Assembly: GCF_024159085.1 (NCBI RefSeq)
Contig: NZ_JAMZDE010000005.1
Span: forward strand, 248,001-312,000
Reading direction: 5' to 3'
Length of the DNA stretch: 64,000 nucleotides
Source: Idiomarina rhizosphaerae
Lineage (GTDB): Bacteria; Pseudomonadota; Gammaproteobacteria; Enterobacterales; Alteromonadaceae
The position numbers and the translations under genes were made by a program. Under the pieces are notes generated by a model, which made no database searches, was not told where the DNA came from, and worked only from the letters and a program-made list of their open reading frames with translations. Positions 8,002 through 16,007 of the stretch are shown piece by piece; position 1 is the stretch's first letter, and each line of letters starts with the position of its first letter.

Positions 8002-8797
8002 AACCTTGCTCCAGCAGCTTTTTATCCTGAGTGAAACGCCCTACCGGAAAATCCTCCGGCGGAGCCAGAACGGTCATTTTACAGTCCGCAGGAGGGTTAT
8101 CAATAAAGTTAATAGCGTCATTGTAAACTCCCGAGCGTCTGGCGACTGCCTCAAAAAGAGCCGGATGGTGTTTAAAAAAGCGCTTAGTAAACTTAGGTAA
8201 GGGCCTTATCTTCTTTCGGAAGCCTCGCGGCCGGGACAAAATAACCGTTATATCCCGCGCCCCCATTTCATAGGCTTTAATCACCGGAATTGAATCACCC
8301 AGTCCGCCATCAGTCATAGGCGCTCCACCAACGGCCGGAAACTCGCGATAAGCCAGCGGAATAGCGCAGGAAGCAGGGAATAACTCGTGTAAGTTGTCGG
8401 CTGTTACCCTGGTATATACCGGAAACCCCGTATCGACATTGGTCGTTACAACGTATAAAGGTCGGTTCTGCTCCAGGTAATAACGGGTATTCAGTGGCAC
8501 TTGTTCAAACGAAGCGTGCCAAAGCCAGCTCACGTCACAAAAATGTCCGCCTTTTAAAAAGCGTCGCCAGTTAAGAAACTCTGGTTGTAGTGCATGCTGC
8601 AAGATAATTTTACGGTTACGTCCGTGGTCGCCGGCAAGAAAACCAATCAGGTTGGTTGAACCTGCCGACACCCCAATTGCAAAATCAAAGTCGGTTTGTC
8701 CGGTTTCAAGAAAACCGTCCAGCACACCCGCGGCGAAGATACCGCGCATGGCGCCACCTTCTACCACTAGTGCTTTTTTACTGTGCTCCTGGGTCAT
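7958..8797 (-). CDS. Patatin-like phospholipase (YjjU-like)
   Basis: The 279-residue protein has the full patatin catalytic signature: oxyanion-hole GGAMRG (14-19), nucleophile elbow GVSAG with Ser44, and the catalytic Asp163 in TDGGLGD. Length and architecture match the E. coli YjjU/RssA-type single-domain patatins, which hydrolyse acyl esters of phospholipids. There is no signal peptide or membrane segment, so it should be cytoplasmic. It lies 42 bases after fpr and overlaps the UDG-like gene, suggesting one minus-strand transcript. Substrate is not predictable from sequence. Confidence 0.9.
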   Translation of the reverse strand: MTQEHSKKALVVEGGAMRGIFAAGVLDGFLETGQTDFDFAIGVSAGSTNLIGFLAGDHGRNRKIILQHALQPEFLNWRRFLKGGHFCDVSWLWHASFEQVPLNTRYYLEQNRPLYVVTTNVDTGFPVYTRVTADNLHELFPASCAIPLAYREFPAVGGAPMTDGGLGDSIPVIKAYEMGARDITVILSRPRGFRKKIRPLPKFTKRFFKHHPALFEAVARRSGVYNDAINFIDNPPADCKMTVLAPPEDFPVGRFTQDKKLLEQGYEMGRAAALATITA

Positions 8798-8839
8798 ACA
8801 CCTGCTGATTTTTCAATGCTCTTTATTTCTCAATACTCT

Positions 8840-9622
8840 CTACTTCTCAATAAAGGCCTGCTCAATCACGTAGCTGCCTTGTTTACGTGACGTTGCTTTA
8901 CTAAAGCCCCGTTCATTGAGAATAACCATCAGATCTTGAAGCATAGCGTCATTACCGCACAACATAAAGCGATCGTGTTCAGGGTTCAGATCTGGCATAC
9001 CAATGGTTTTGGTTAAGGTGCCAGACTCCAGCAAATCGGTAATACGTTGCTGATGCGCTTCATCACGGAATGGTTCGCGGGTCACTGTCGGGTAATAAAT
9101 GAGTTTTTCCCGCACCCAGTCACCAAAGTATTCGTTGTTTGGCAGAATCTCAGAGATTTCTTTTTGATACGCCAACTCAGAAACCCAGCGCACACCGTGA
9201 ACCAGAATGACTTTATCGTACTGTTCGTAAATGTCAGGGTCTTTAATAACGCTCATAAAAGGCGCTAAACCGGTGCCGGTGCTGAGCAAGTACAAGTTCT
9301 TGCCTGGCAGTAAGTGTCCGGGTACTAGCGTCCCTGTAGGGCGTGTCGACAACACCACTTCGTCACCCACCTTAATGTGTTGCAGGCGTGACGTTAAGGC
9401 GCCGTCCGGCACTTTAATACTGAAGAATTCAAGCTCTTCTTCGTGGTTTGCACTGGCAATGCTGTAAGCCCTGAGCAGAGGTTTATCTTCCAGTTGCAGT
9501 CCCATCATTACAAACTGACCGTTTTCGAAAGTAAAGCTTGGCTGACGCGTGGTTCTAAAGCTAAACAGGGTATCGTTCCAGTGGCGTACCTGAGTCACTT
9601 TTTCCGCAATGATACTTCTCAT
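8840..9622 (-). CDS. fpr: Ferredoxin/flavodoxin--NADP+ reductase
   Basis: The 260-residue protein has an FAD-binding barrel with RAYSIAS (51-57) and the VPDGALTSRL phosphate region, then an NADP domain with STGTGLAPFMS (114-124) and FMLCGNDAMLQDL. It ends in YVIEQAFIEK, the C-terminal signature of the Azotobacter/Rhodobacter-type bacterial FNR subclass rather than the E. coli type. It passes electrons between NADPH and ferredoxin or flavodoxin, serving Fe-S repair, oxidative-stress defence and siderophore reduction. A Fur-box candidate lies 58 bases upstream, shared with the divergent PepSY/DUF2271 gene, so iron control is plausible. Confidence 0.93.
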   Translation of the reverse strand: MRSIIAEKVTQVRHWNDTLFSFRTTRQPSFTFENGQFVMMGLQLEDKPLLRAYSIASANHEEELEFFSIKVPDGALTSRLQHIKVGDEVVLSTRPTGTLVPGHLLPGKNLYLLSTGTGLAPFMSVIKDPDIYEQYDKVILVHGVRWVSELAYQKEISEILPNNEYFGDWVREKLIYYPTVTREPFRDEAHQQRITDLLESGTLTKTIGMPDLNPEHDRFMLCGNDAMLQDLMVILNERGFSKATSRKQGSYVIEQAFIEK

Positions 9623-9679
9623 AACAATTCCTCATTGGCGATTTTGTGCGCATAATAACATAAAAAAACTAAATCTAAA

Positions 9680-9694
9680 TGAGAATTTTTATCA
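9680..9694. promoter_or_regulatory. Fur box between fpr and the PepSY/DUF2271 operon
   Basis: TGAGAATTTTTATCA matches the Fur 7-1-7 consensus at 12 of 14 informative positions and sits in the 143-base divergent gap. A second partial match (TGAAAATGAGAACGG) follows at 9702-9716. It could control both transcripts. Confidence 0.6.
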
Positions 9695-9765
9695 TTAACT
9701 ATTGAAAATGAGAACGGTTTTTATATAAGATACATGCACTGTTGTTTGTAAAGGAAGAAAAGTGA

Positions 9766-10833
9766 ATGGCTCGACGCTCGGGTGGCCGCAGAGGATGGTC
9801 TTTAAAAGACTGGCATTGGATAAGCTCTGCCGTTTGCCTCATTGGCATGTTGTTGTTTTCAGTCACCGGTATAACGCTAAACCATGCTGGCTGGATAGAA
9901 TCCGCACCCAGCGTCGAAAGCCATGAAAGCTCTCTCCCACAAACGGAATTGGACCGGTTGGCGAATGCTTCAGGGACTGACGCTCTACCAACTTTTTTCC
10001 ACCGCTGGTACGAAGATGAAACGCAAAACAGCATCAGTTCAAATGCCGAAATCGAATGGGGTGACTATGAATTATACGTCGCCATGCCTCGCCCTGGCGG
10101 GGACAGCTGGTTCAGCGTCGATTTAACCAGTGGTGCTTTTTACTCTGAAACCACCGATCGCGGCTGGATTGCCTATTTCAATGACCTCCACAAAGCCCGC
10201 AACACAGGTTTTCTCTGGAGCCTTTTCATTGACGTATTTGCCATTGCCAGCATTTTATTCACAATTACGGGGTTATTACTTTTGAAAAAATACAGTAAGG
10301 GGCGCAAGTCCACCTGGCCACTGGTCCTGGCTGGTTTCATCATTCCTCTGTTCGCCGTTATGGGGTCAGCACATGCTGCTGAAAACGAGCTTAACGTCGA
10401 AATCCCCCGCCTGTCAGTGGCTGAATACCACGCGCCTTACCTGGCGGTATGGCTGGCAGATGAACGCAACCAAAGGGTAGCTGACATCGCTGTCTGGTAC
10501 GACGTTAACCTAAAAGATAACGAAGGCGAAAAGTGGCTTAAAGACATGCGTCAGTGGTGGCGTCGTAGTGGCCGCATGGCCGACATGCCTATCGACGGTG
10601 TATCGGGTGCAACTCGTCGTCCCGGCACTCACAAGGTGGACTTAACGCCTTTATTAACCAAACTACCTGACCTTGAGCCCGGCCAGTACTACTTGTATGT
10701 AGAAGCCGCACGCGAGGTTGGCGGTCGTGAAATGTTGCGCCTGCCATTGTCTTTACCTATCGATAGCCCAATATCCATCTCAGAGACCGGCGAGCACGAG
10801 CTTGGCCGAGTGTCATTAAAACTGGAGCCTTAA
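9766..10833 (+). CDS. PepSY-TM / DUF2271 fusion protein with an internal signal-peptide-like segment
   Basis: The 355-residue protein joins two modules. Residues 1-175 are a PepSY_TM-like membrane protein (helices about 18-38 and 149-172, with the periplasmic WFSVDLTSGAFYSETTDRGW and the LHKARN motif). Residues 206-355 match DUF2271 (PYLAVWLADERNQRVADIAVWYD, WWRRSG, DGVSGATRRPGTHKVDL). Between them, about 176-204, KKYSKGRK is followed by a hydrophobic stretch ending SAHA, which reads like a complete signal peptide with an AxA cleavage site after Ala204. The DUF2271 part could be released into the periplasm or stay anchored. The DUF4198 gene follows after two bases, and a Fur box lies upstream, so a role in iron/haem or other metal handling is inferred. 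Confidence 0.85.
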   Translation: MARRSGGRRGWSLKDWHWISSAVCLIGMLLFSVTGITLNHAGWIESAPSVESHESSLPQTELDRLANASGTDALPTFFHRWYEDETQNSISSNAEIEWGDYELYVAMPRPGGDSWFSVDLTSGAFYSETTDRGWIAYFNDLHKARNTGFLWSLFIDVFAIASILFTITGLLLLKKYSKGRKSTWPLVLAGFIIPLFAVMGSAHAAENELNVEIPRLSVAEYHAPYLAVWLADERNQRVADIAVWYDVNLKDNEGEKWLKDMRQWWRRSGRMADMPIDGVSGATRRPGTHKVDLTPLLTKLPDLEPGQYYLYVEAAREVGGREMLRLPLSLPIDSPISISETGEHELGRVSLKLEP

Positions 10834-10835
10834 TC

Positions 10836-11666
10836 ATGAAATTATCTTCTGTACTTACTACCAGCCTGGCTGTGCTGACCTTATTTGCCAGCACCAGCAG
10901 TGAAGCTCACCGGGTCTGGATTAAACCCAGCGCCACCGTCGTTTCCGGCGACTCCGAATGGGTGACTTTTGATGCCGCTATCGCCAATGGCATTTTTTAT
11001 CCAGATCACTACCCGCTTAGCTTAGAATACGTAAAAGCCATGGCGCCAGACGGCTCTGCTGTGACTCTGGAGAATGGTCATAAAGGCAAGTATCGCTCGG
11101 TGTTTGATATTGAACTGGAAAAAGAAGGTACTTATACCATTTATTCAGCCAGTTCAGGTTTATCCGCTCGCTGGGTGGATGACGAAGGTGAACGTCAGTA
11201 CTGGCCACCACGTGGCGCGCAAAAAACCAATGAAGACTTCTACAAAGAAGTTCCACAGGACGCTAAAGAGTTGGAGGTTAGTGAGCGCTCACGTCGTGTT
11301 GAGACATTTGTAACCTCTGGCGCACCAACTTATGACACTCTGGGTCCAACAGGTAAAGGTCTGGAACTTGAACCAGTAACTCACCCGAACGATTTATACA
11401 CCGGTGAAAACATTACCTTTAAGTTCAACATTGATGGCGCCGCAGCCGCAGGAACTGAAGTTTTCCTGGTAAAAGGCGGAGAGCGTTACCGCGATCAGGC
11501 AGAGCCAACCAAGTTAACAACCGATGAGAAGGGCGAGGTCACCTTCACTCTGGATGAGCCTGGCATGTACTGGTTAGAAGCAGAATACGCAGACGACAAC
11601 GGCGAAGCCCCGGCTACCAAACGCCAGGGCTCTTACGTTGCCGTATTAGAAGTTCTGCCTATGTAA
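10836..11666 (+). CDS. DUF4198 domain periplasmic protein
   Basis: The 276-residue protein has a signal peptide (MKLSSVLTTSLAVLTLFAST, cleavage near SEA|HRVWIKP) and a DUF4198 body: HRVWIKPSATVVSGDSEWVTFDAAIANGIFYPDHYPL near the N-terminus and an Ig/transthyretin-like C-terminal half (PNDLYTGENITFKFNIDGAAAAGTEVFLVKGG, GEVTFTLDEPGMYWLEAEY). DUF4198 proteins often sit beside TonB receptors and metal-uptake genes, and some are called nickel-uptake components, though biochemical proof is sparse. The start codon is two bases after the PepSY/DUF2271 stop, so the two are one operon. The mature N-terminal His is a possible metal ligand. Confidence 0.87.
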   Translation: MKLSSVLTTSLAVLTLFASTSSEAHRVWIKPSATVVSGDSEWVTFDAAIANGIFYPDHYPLSLEYVKAMAPDGSAVTLENGHKGKYRSVFDIELEKEGTYTIYSASSGLSARWVDDEGERQYWPPRGAQKTNEDFYKEVPQDAKELEVSERSRRVETFVTSGAPTYDTLGPTGKGLELEPVTHPNDLYTGENITFKFNIDGAAAAGTEVFLVKGGERYRDQAEPTKLTTDEKGEVTFTLDEPGMYWLEAEYADDNGEAPATKRQGSYVAVLEVLPM

Positions 11667-11681
11667 CCTGTGCCATCTGAA

Positions 11682-11703
11682 GTAGCCTGACATTCATGTC
11701 AGG
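11682..11703 (+). repeat. REP element, direct copy 1
   Basis: A GTAG head is followed by a perfect 8-bp hairpin, CCTGACAT and ATGTCAGG around a TC loop. It starts a tandem array with 47-base period (11682, 11729, 11776). The GTAG-plus-palindrome layout is that of REP sequences mobilised by RAYT transposases. Confidence 0.85.
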
Positions 11704-11728
11704 TGAGATATCGAACCCTGCCATCGTC

Positions 11729-11750
11729 GTAGCCTGACATTCATGTCAGG
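11729..11750 (+). repeat. REP element, direct copy 2
   Basis: Identical to the copy 47 bases upstream; the 25-base spacers (GTGAGATATCGAACCC... versus GTGAGACATCGAACCC...) are near-identical too, so the whole 47-base unit was duplicated. Confidence 0.85.
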
Positions 11751-11775
11751 TGAGACATCGAACCCAGGCATCGTC

Positions 11776-11831
11776 GTAGCCTGACATTCATGTCAGGTTA
11801 GATATAGTTCCTGACGTAAACGTCAGGCTAC
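11776..11831. repeat. REPIN (inverted REP doublet) 1
   Basis: A forward REP (11776-11797) and an inverted REP (11810-11831; stem CCTGACGT/ACGTCAGG) are separated by 12 bases. The complete 56-base element has the same layout as the two REPINs at 12854 and 12936. The TAG stop codon of the minus-strand Vgb-like gene (11828-11830) lies inside the GTAG head of the inverted copy. Confidence 0.85.
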
Positions 11832-12829
11832 TGCAGACGAACCACTCCCAGGGTGTTGGCGTCGGTACCGAACCAAATGGAATCGTTAGCTTCGTCATAG
11901 AACATATGACGAACGGTACCGCCGCCACTCTCCAGCTCAATTGGCTCTGAAAACTCCTGGGTTTCAGTATCGAAGCCCACCAGCCGGTTTGGCTGCACAC
12001 CGGTTTCTACAAACCAGACGTCATTACGTTTATCAACCGCCATACCGTAAGGCCGAGAATTTTCTTCAGCCGGAGCCCGCCAGTCTTTATTCTCACCGCT
12101 AGCCGGATCGTAGCTACCCACATACCCTTTGTTGTAATCTACATACCAAATGATGCCGTCGTCGGTCATACCAAGCCGGCGTGGACGATTGTCCTTTCTA
12201 TCCAGCTCAATTTCCCGCAGCTTCCCGTTTTCTACAGTCGCCAACTTGTTGGTACCAAAGAGCGTCGCCCAGGGTTTGTCGTTCTCGACAATTAAACCAT
12301 AAGGTCGGGCGGAATCTGTGGGCACATCCCAAAGCTCTATTTCACCGTCATCGGTTTCCAGAAAGCCTATTTGGTTACCACCCTGCACCGTAAACCAAAT
12401 ATTACCATCGCTAGTAAAATCCATGGTGTGGCTGTCACGCGTTCCATCTCCGGGTAATTCATACTGTTTAATGTCGCCTGAAGCTGGATCAACTAAGCCA
12501 ATATGGTTCATAAGGTTACCGGTATACCAAGCGCCACGATCATCGACAATAACGGTATGCGGGCCAGCGCCATCGGGTAGATCGTAGCGTTTAAACTCTT
12601 CGGTTTGCGGGTTAAAGGTGGCGGTATAATCACTGCCCTGGCCCACAAACCAGACAGTGTCATTATGTACCCAGGGATCACGGGGCCGGGAGTCTTCCCA
12701 GGGAACCTGCCACTCCTGAACTTCCGCTTTAGCCAGTCCACTGTCTTTGTGGTCATCGCTGTTAGCCGGCGTACTGCTTACTCCCGCCAGGCCAATGATT
12801 ACCGCACTTGTTAAGCTTAAGTATTTCAT
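11828..12829 (-). CDS. Vgb-like (virginiamycin B lyase family) beta-propeller protein, secreted
   Basis: The protein has about 333 residues: a signal peptide (MKYLSLTSAVIIGLAGVSST) and then repeated propeller blades, each with a D-G-x-I/V-W-F-T/V-like strand (NDTVWFVGQ, DRGAWYTGN, DGNIWFTVQ, DGIIWYVDY, NDVWFVETG, NDSIWFGTD). This is the streptogramin lyase fold. Secreted chromosomal members are widespread and mostly uncharacterised, so resistance to streptogramin B should not be assumed; a binding or structural role is equally possible. ATG 12829 is preferred over an upstream start because GGAGG lies 8-9 bases before it. The gene is bracketed by REPINs on both sides. Confidence 0.85.
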   Translation of the reverse strand: MKYLSLTSAVIIGLAGVSSTPANSDDHKDSGLAKAEVQEWQVPWEDSRPRDPWVHNDTVWFVGQGSDYTATFNPQTEEFKRYDLPDGAGPHTVIVDDRGAWYTGNLMNHIGLVDPASGDIKQYELPGDGTRDSHTMDFTSDGNIWFTVQGGNQIGFLETDDGEIELWDVPTDSARPYGLIVENDKPWATLFGTNKLATVENGKLREIELDRKDNRPRRLGMTDDGIIWYVDYNKGYVGSYDPASGENKDWRAPAEENSRPYGMAVDKRNDVWFVETGVQPNRLVGFDTETQEFSEPIELESGGGTVRHMFYDEANDSIWFGTDANTLGVVRLQ

Positions 12830-12853
12830 TTTATGGCCTCCGTAAATAATTTC

Positions 12854-12909
12854 GTAGCCTGACATTCATGTCAGGTGAGATACCGTTCCTGACGTAAACG
12901 TCAGGCTAC
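12854..12909. repeat. REPIN 2
   Basis: A forward REP (12854-12875) and an inverted REP (12888-12909) lie around a 12-base spacer, giving a 56-base element that can fold as one long hairpin. It lies 24 bases upstream of the Vgb-like start codon, inside its 5' region. Confidence 0.85.
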
Positions 12910-12935
12910 TACAATGGGATATCGACCCGTTATAG

Positions 12936-12991
12936 GTAGCCTGACATTCATGTCAGGTGAGATATCGTTCCTGACGTAAACGTCAGGCTAC
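12936..12991. repeat. REPIN 3
   Basis: Same 56-base structure as the element 82 bases earlier, differing from it in the spacer by one base (GATATC for GATACC). It lies 107 bases upstream of the permease start. Confidence 0.85.
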
Positions 12992-13098
12992 TATAATGGG
13001 ATGTCAGACAACTAACTGATTTATCAGTATAGACGCTATTGCTTCAAACCCAACACTGTGCAATCTTCAACCTTTCAATACTAAACGGTGCGTCTTAC

Positions 13099-14874
13099 AT
13101 GCTGGATCAATGGCTTATCGGAATCATATTAATTGCCATGTTGGTGCTTTTCGTCATAGATAAATGGCGTTACGACCTGGTTGCCATGATGGCGCTATTG
13201 TCCGCAGCTATTCTTGGTCTGGTGCCAACCGCAGAAGTATTCAGTGGTTTTGGTAACGCTGCCGTCATTACCGTGGCTGCTGTACTAATAATCAGCCAGG
13301 CACTGTGGCGTTCCGGTGTAGTTGACGCCCTTGCCTCAGCCATGAAAAACATTGGCGATAAACGCTGGGTACAGATGATAGCTCTGACCTCAGTCACGAC
13401 GGTCTGCTCGGCTTTTATCAGCAATACCGGCACCATGGCTATTATGATTCCCGTCGCCCTTCAACTTGCCCGCAGCAGCGGCAATAACCCCTCCAAAGTG
13501 CTAATGCCTATGGCCTTTGGCTCCTTACTGGGGGGCACTATTACCATGGTGGGTACACCGCCGAACATTATTATTGCCGACATTCGCCGCGACGCAATGG
13601 GTGAGTCCTTCGGTATTTTTGAATTTACGCCCGTTGGCCTCAGCATCGCCATAGCTGGATTGCTCTTTATGTGGCTACTCAGTCACTGGCTGGTGCCTGA
13701 AAAAGCCGGAAAGTCAAAATCGCAATCGCTGTATGATGTCAGCAGCTACCTGACCGAACTCTACGTACCTGAAGGTTCCAATTTTGTCGGTGAAACCCTG
13801 TACGAACTGGAAAACCGCAGCGAAGAAGACTTTGTTATTGTTGCGCTTCAACGTGGTGAAAAGCGTTGGTCCGCTCCGGCGCGTTATTTACGGCTGAAAG
13901 CTGAAGACGTGTTAATAGTTGAAGCCAATGCGGAAACCATCCAGCAAGTCATTGACGGAACCGGACTGGAGCTCAATGCCGAAGAAGAAATTGATGACCG
14001 CTTTTTAAAATCCGACGACATTACCGTTATTGAAGGCATTGTCGGACATGACTCGCGCCTTATCGGCCGCTCGGCTGGCGACATAAAATTACGCAGCCGC
14101 TACGGTATAAACGTACTGGGCGTAGCCCGGGAAGGTCAAAAACTGGGGACAAAACTGGCAAATATTCGCTTTAAACCGGGCGATGTTTTATTACTACAGG
14201 GCGACGCTGAAGTGCTTAATGACGTATTTCAACGTTTTGGCTGCTTCCCTCTGGCTCAACGCAGTTTACGACTGGGCTCACCGAAACAGCTGATACAGCC
14301 ATTGGGAATATTCTCGGCAGCGATTCTGGCAGCAGCGCTCGGTCTTATCTCGGTGCCGGTTGCTTTTTCTCTTGCCGCTGGCCTTATGGTTATTACCAAT
14401 ATTTTGCCTCTGCGAGAGCTCTACGACGCCATAGACTGGCCTATTATTGTTCTGCTGGGCGCAACCATTCCACTGGGTTCTGCACTGGAGCGCAGCGGTG
14501 CGGCCGACACCATTGCCAATGCGGTGCTTTATGTGAGTCAGGGATCACCCGATTTTGTCGCCGTGGGCTTACTGCTAATAGTCACTATGCTGCTATCCAA
14601 CATTGTTAACAATGCCGCGGCAGCAGTACTTATGGCCCCTATTGGCATTAGTATGGCGAGCAGCTTCGGTGCCAGTATGGACCCGTTTTTAATGGCGGTT
14701 GCTATTGGTGCCGCGGTGCCTTTCTTAACCCCTATCGGCCACCAGTCGAATATACTGGTTATGGGGCCGGGTGGTTACAACTTTAGCGACTACTGGCGGC
14801 TTGGCCTGCCGTTGTCCCTGCTAGTGTCAACGGTGGCGCTGGTCATGATACTGCTGGTATGGCCGTTGTATTAA
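13099..14874 (+). CDS. SLC13-type (DASS/CitM-like) permease with two TrkA-C domains
   Basis: The protein has about 591 residues: two blocks of hydrophobic helices separated by two RCK_C (TrkA-C) domains, the first around residues 210-290 (LTELYVPEGSNFVGETLYELE... RLKAEDVLIVEA) and the second around 305-380 (VIEGIVGHDSRLIGRSAGDIKLRSRYGINVLGVAREG... FKPGDVLLLQG). The paired re-entrant loop motifs are visible (MVGTPPNIIIADIR and PIGHQSNILVMGPGGY). Members move sulfate, citrate, phosphate or other anions with Na+; the exact anion is not predictable. ATG 13099 begins directly at the first helix; an upstream TTG (13039) would add 20 residues and is less likely. The stop overlaps the convergent GNAT gene by four bases. 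Confidence 0.88.
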   Translation: MLDQWLIGIILIAMLVLFVIDKWRYDLVAMMALLSAAILGLVPTAEVFSGFGNAAVITVAAVLIISQALWRSGVVDALASAMKNIGDKRWVQMIALTSVTTVCSAFISNTGTMAIMIPVALQLARSSGNNPSKVLMPMAFGSLLGGTITMVGTPPNIIIADIRRDAMGESFGIFEFTPVGLSIAIAGLLFMWLLSHWLVPEKAGKSKSQSLYDVSSYLTELYVPEGSNFVGETLYELENRSEEDFVIVALQRGEKRWSAPARYLRLKAEDVLIVEANAETIQQVIDGTGLELNAEEEIDDRFLKSDDITVIEGIVGHDSRLIGRSAGDIKLRSRYGINVLGVAREGQKLGTKLANIRFKPGDVLLLQGDAEVLNDVFQRFGCFPLAQRSLRLGSPKQLIQPLGIFSAAILAAALGLISVPVAFSLAAGLMVITNILPLRELYDAIDWPIIVLLGATIPLGSALERSGAADTIANAVLYVSQGSPDFVAVGLLLIVTMLLSNIVNNAAAAVLMAPIGISMASSFGASMDPFLMAVAIGAAVPFLTPIGHQSNILVMGPGGYNFSDYWRLGLPLSLLVSTVALVMILLVWPLY

Positions 14875-16004
14875 TCGATAACTTTATAAGGCAGATAGGT
14901 TTGCAGTGTTTTCAAGTGTTCGCGTAACGCACTGCGTTCATCCTGACAATACTGCTCAATGGCGTCGCTAAGAGGCGCCTCCATAAAACGGTAAAAGCCT
15001 TCGCGCAGAACCGGCTCAAAACCGCGATGCAATTTGTGCTCACCCTGAGCTCCCGCGTCAAAATACTGTAGCCCGTGGTTTATGCAGAACTCAATTCCCT
15101 GGTAATAACAGGCTTCAAAGTGCAGGAATTCAAGCTCTTCCCGGCAGCCCCAGTAGCGTCCGTAAAGTGTGTCTTTGCCTTTAAAGCACAAAGAAGCAGC
15201 CAGCATGTTGTCGTCTTTATAGGCAGCGAATACCACAATATAATCGGCTAAATGTTCGGCCCAGAGTTTGAAGGTAGCAGGGGTTAAATAGCCGCCATGT
15301 CCCGAACGTTTTAAATAAGTACGCTGGTAAAACAGAGTAAATTGCTGCCAAAACTCCGTAGTCAGCTCATTACCCTGCAAGGTTCGCATTTGCACATTTT
15401 GTTCCGATACTTTTTGCCGCTCTTTGCGAATCGACTTACGCTTACGCGACACCAGAGCCGCTAGAAAGTCATCAAAACTGCCGTAGTTCCGGTTTTGCCA
15501 GAGGAACTGAATATCGAAGCGCTGCCACCAACCTTCGTCTGTTAAAGCACAGCTTAAGTCAGGTTCAACGTACAAGCTCTGCAAGTTACTGACGTCATGC
15601 TGCTTTAACAACTCAGACTCAATAATAGACAGGATCTCGCCGCGGTTAACGCCCTCGCTAATAGCCAGACGAGGCCCCTGACATGGTGTAAAAGGTATTG
15701 CGTTAATCAGCTTGGGGTAATATTGAAAACCATAGCGCTCAAAGGCTTCGGCGAAGGCCCAGTCGAACAGATACTCACCATAAGAATGCGTTTTCTTAAA
15801 CCACGGCATAGCCGCAACCATGGTGTCATTATCATCATAAACAACAACATATTGCGGTAACCAGCCACGCTGCAGCCCAAGACTGCCACCCTGCTCAAGC
15901 GCCAGCAGAAAATCATAGCGCGTAAAAGGGTAATCACTACCAAATAAGCGGCTCCAGTCAGCCTTGGGTACAGTGGTGATTGTTGAGTGAATAACTGCTC
16001 GCAT
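14871..16004 (-). CDS. GNAT-family acetyltransferase (DUF482/peptidogalycan biosynthesis-like)
   Basis: The 377-residue protein matches the DUF482 family, a FemAB/GNAT-type fold: DYPFTRYDFLLALEQGGSLG near the N-terminus, FDWAFAEAFERYGFQYYPKLINAIPFTPCQGPRL, the basic SRKRKSIRKERQKV segment, and the C-terminal LEFLHFEACYYQGIEFCINHGLQYFDAGAQGEHKLHRGFEPV. It probably transfers an acyl or aminoacyl group; the name peptidogalycan biosynthesis protein is inherited and unproven. It starts three bases after the rlmA stop, so the two are cotranscribed. Confidence 0.88.
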   Translation of the reverse strand: MRAVIHSTITTVPKADWSRLFGSDYPFTRYDFLLALEQGGSLGLQRGWLPQYVVVYDDNDTMVAAMPWFKKTHSYGEYLFDWAFAEAFERYGFQYYPKLINAIPFTPCQGPRLAISEGVNRGEILSIIESELLKQHDVSNLQSLYVEPDLSCALTDEGWWQRFDIQFLWQNRNYGSFDDFLAALVSRKRKSIRKERQKVSEQNVQMRTLQGNELTTEFWQQFTLFYQRTYLKRSGHGGYLTPATFKLWAEHLADYIVVFAAYKDDNMLAASLCFKGKDTLYGRYWGCREELEFLHFEACYYQGIEFCINHGLQYFDAGAQGEHKLHRGFEPVLREGFYRFMEAPLSDAIEQYCQDERSALREHLKTLQTYLPYKVID

Positions 16005-16007
16005 GCG

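Noticed and set aside
11682-11831. Regularly spaced repeats resembling a tiny CRISPR array
   Set aside because: The spacers are themselves repeats, the units are GTAG-headed palindromes, and the same element occurs alone elsewhere and inverted; no cas genes exist nearby. It is REP.
11828-12829. Antibiotic resistance gene call for the Vgb-like protein
   Set aside because: It has a signal peptide and is of the chromosomal type common in environmental bacteria; fold membership alone is not evidence of resistance.
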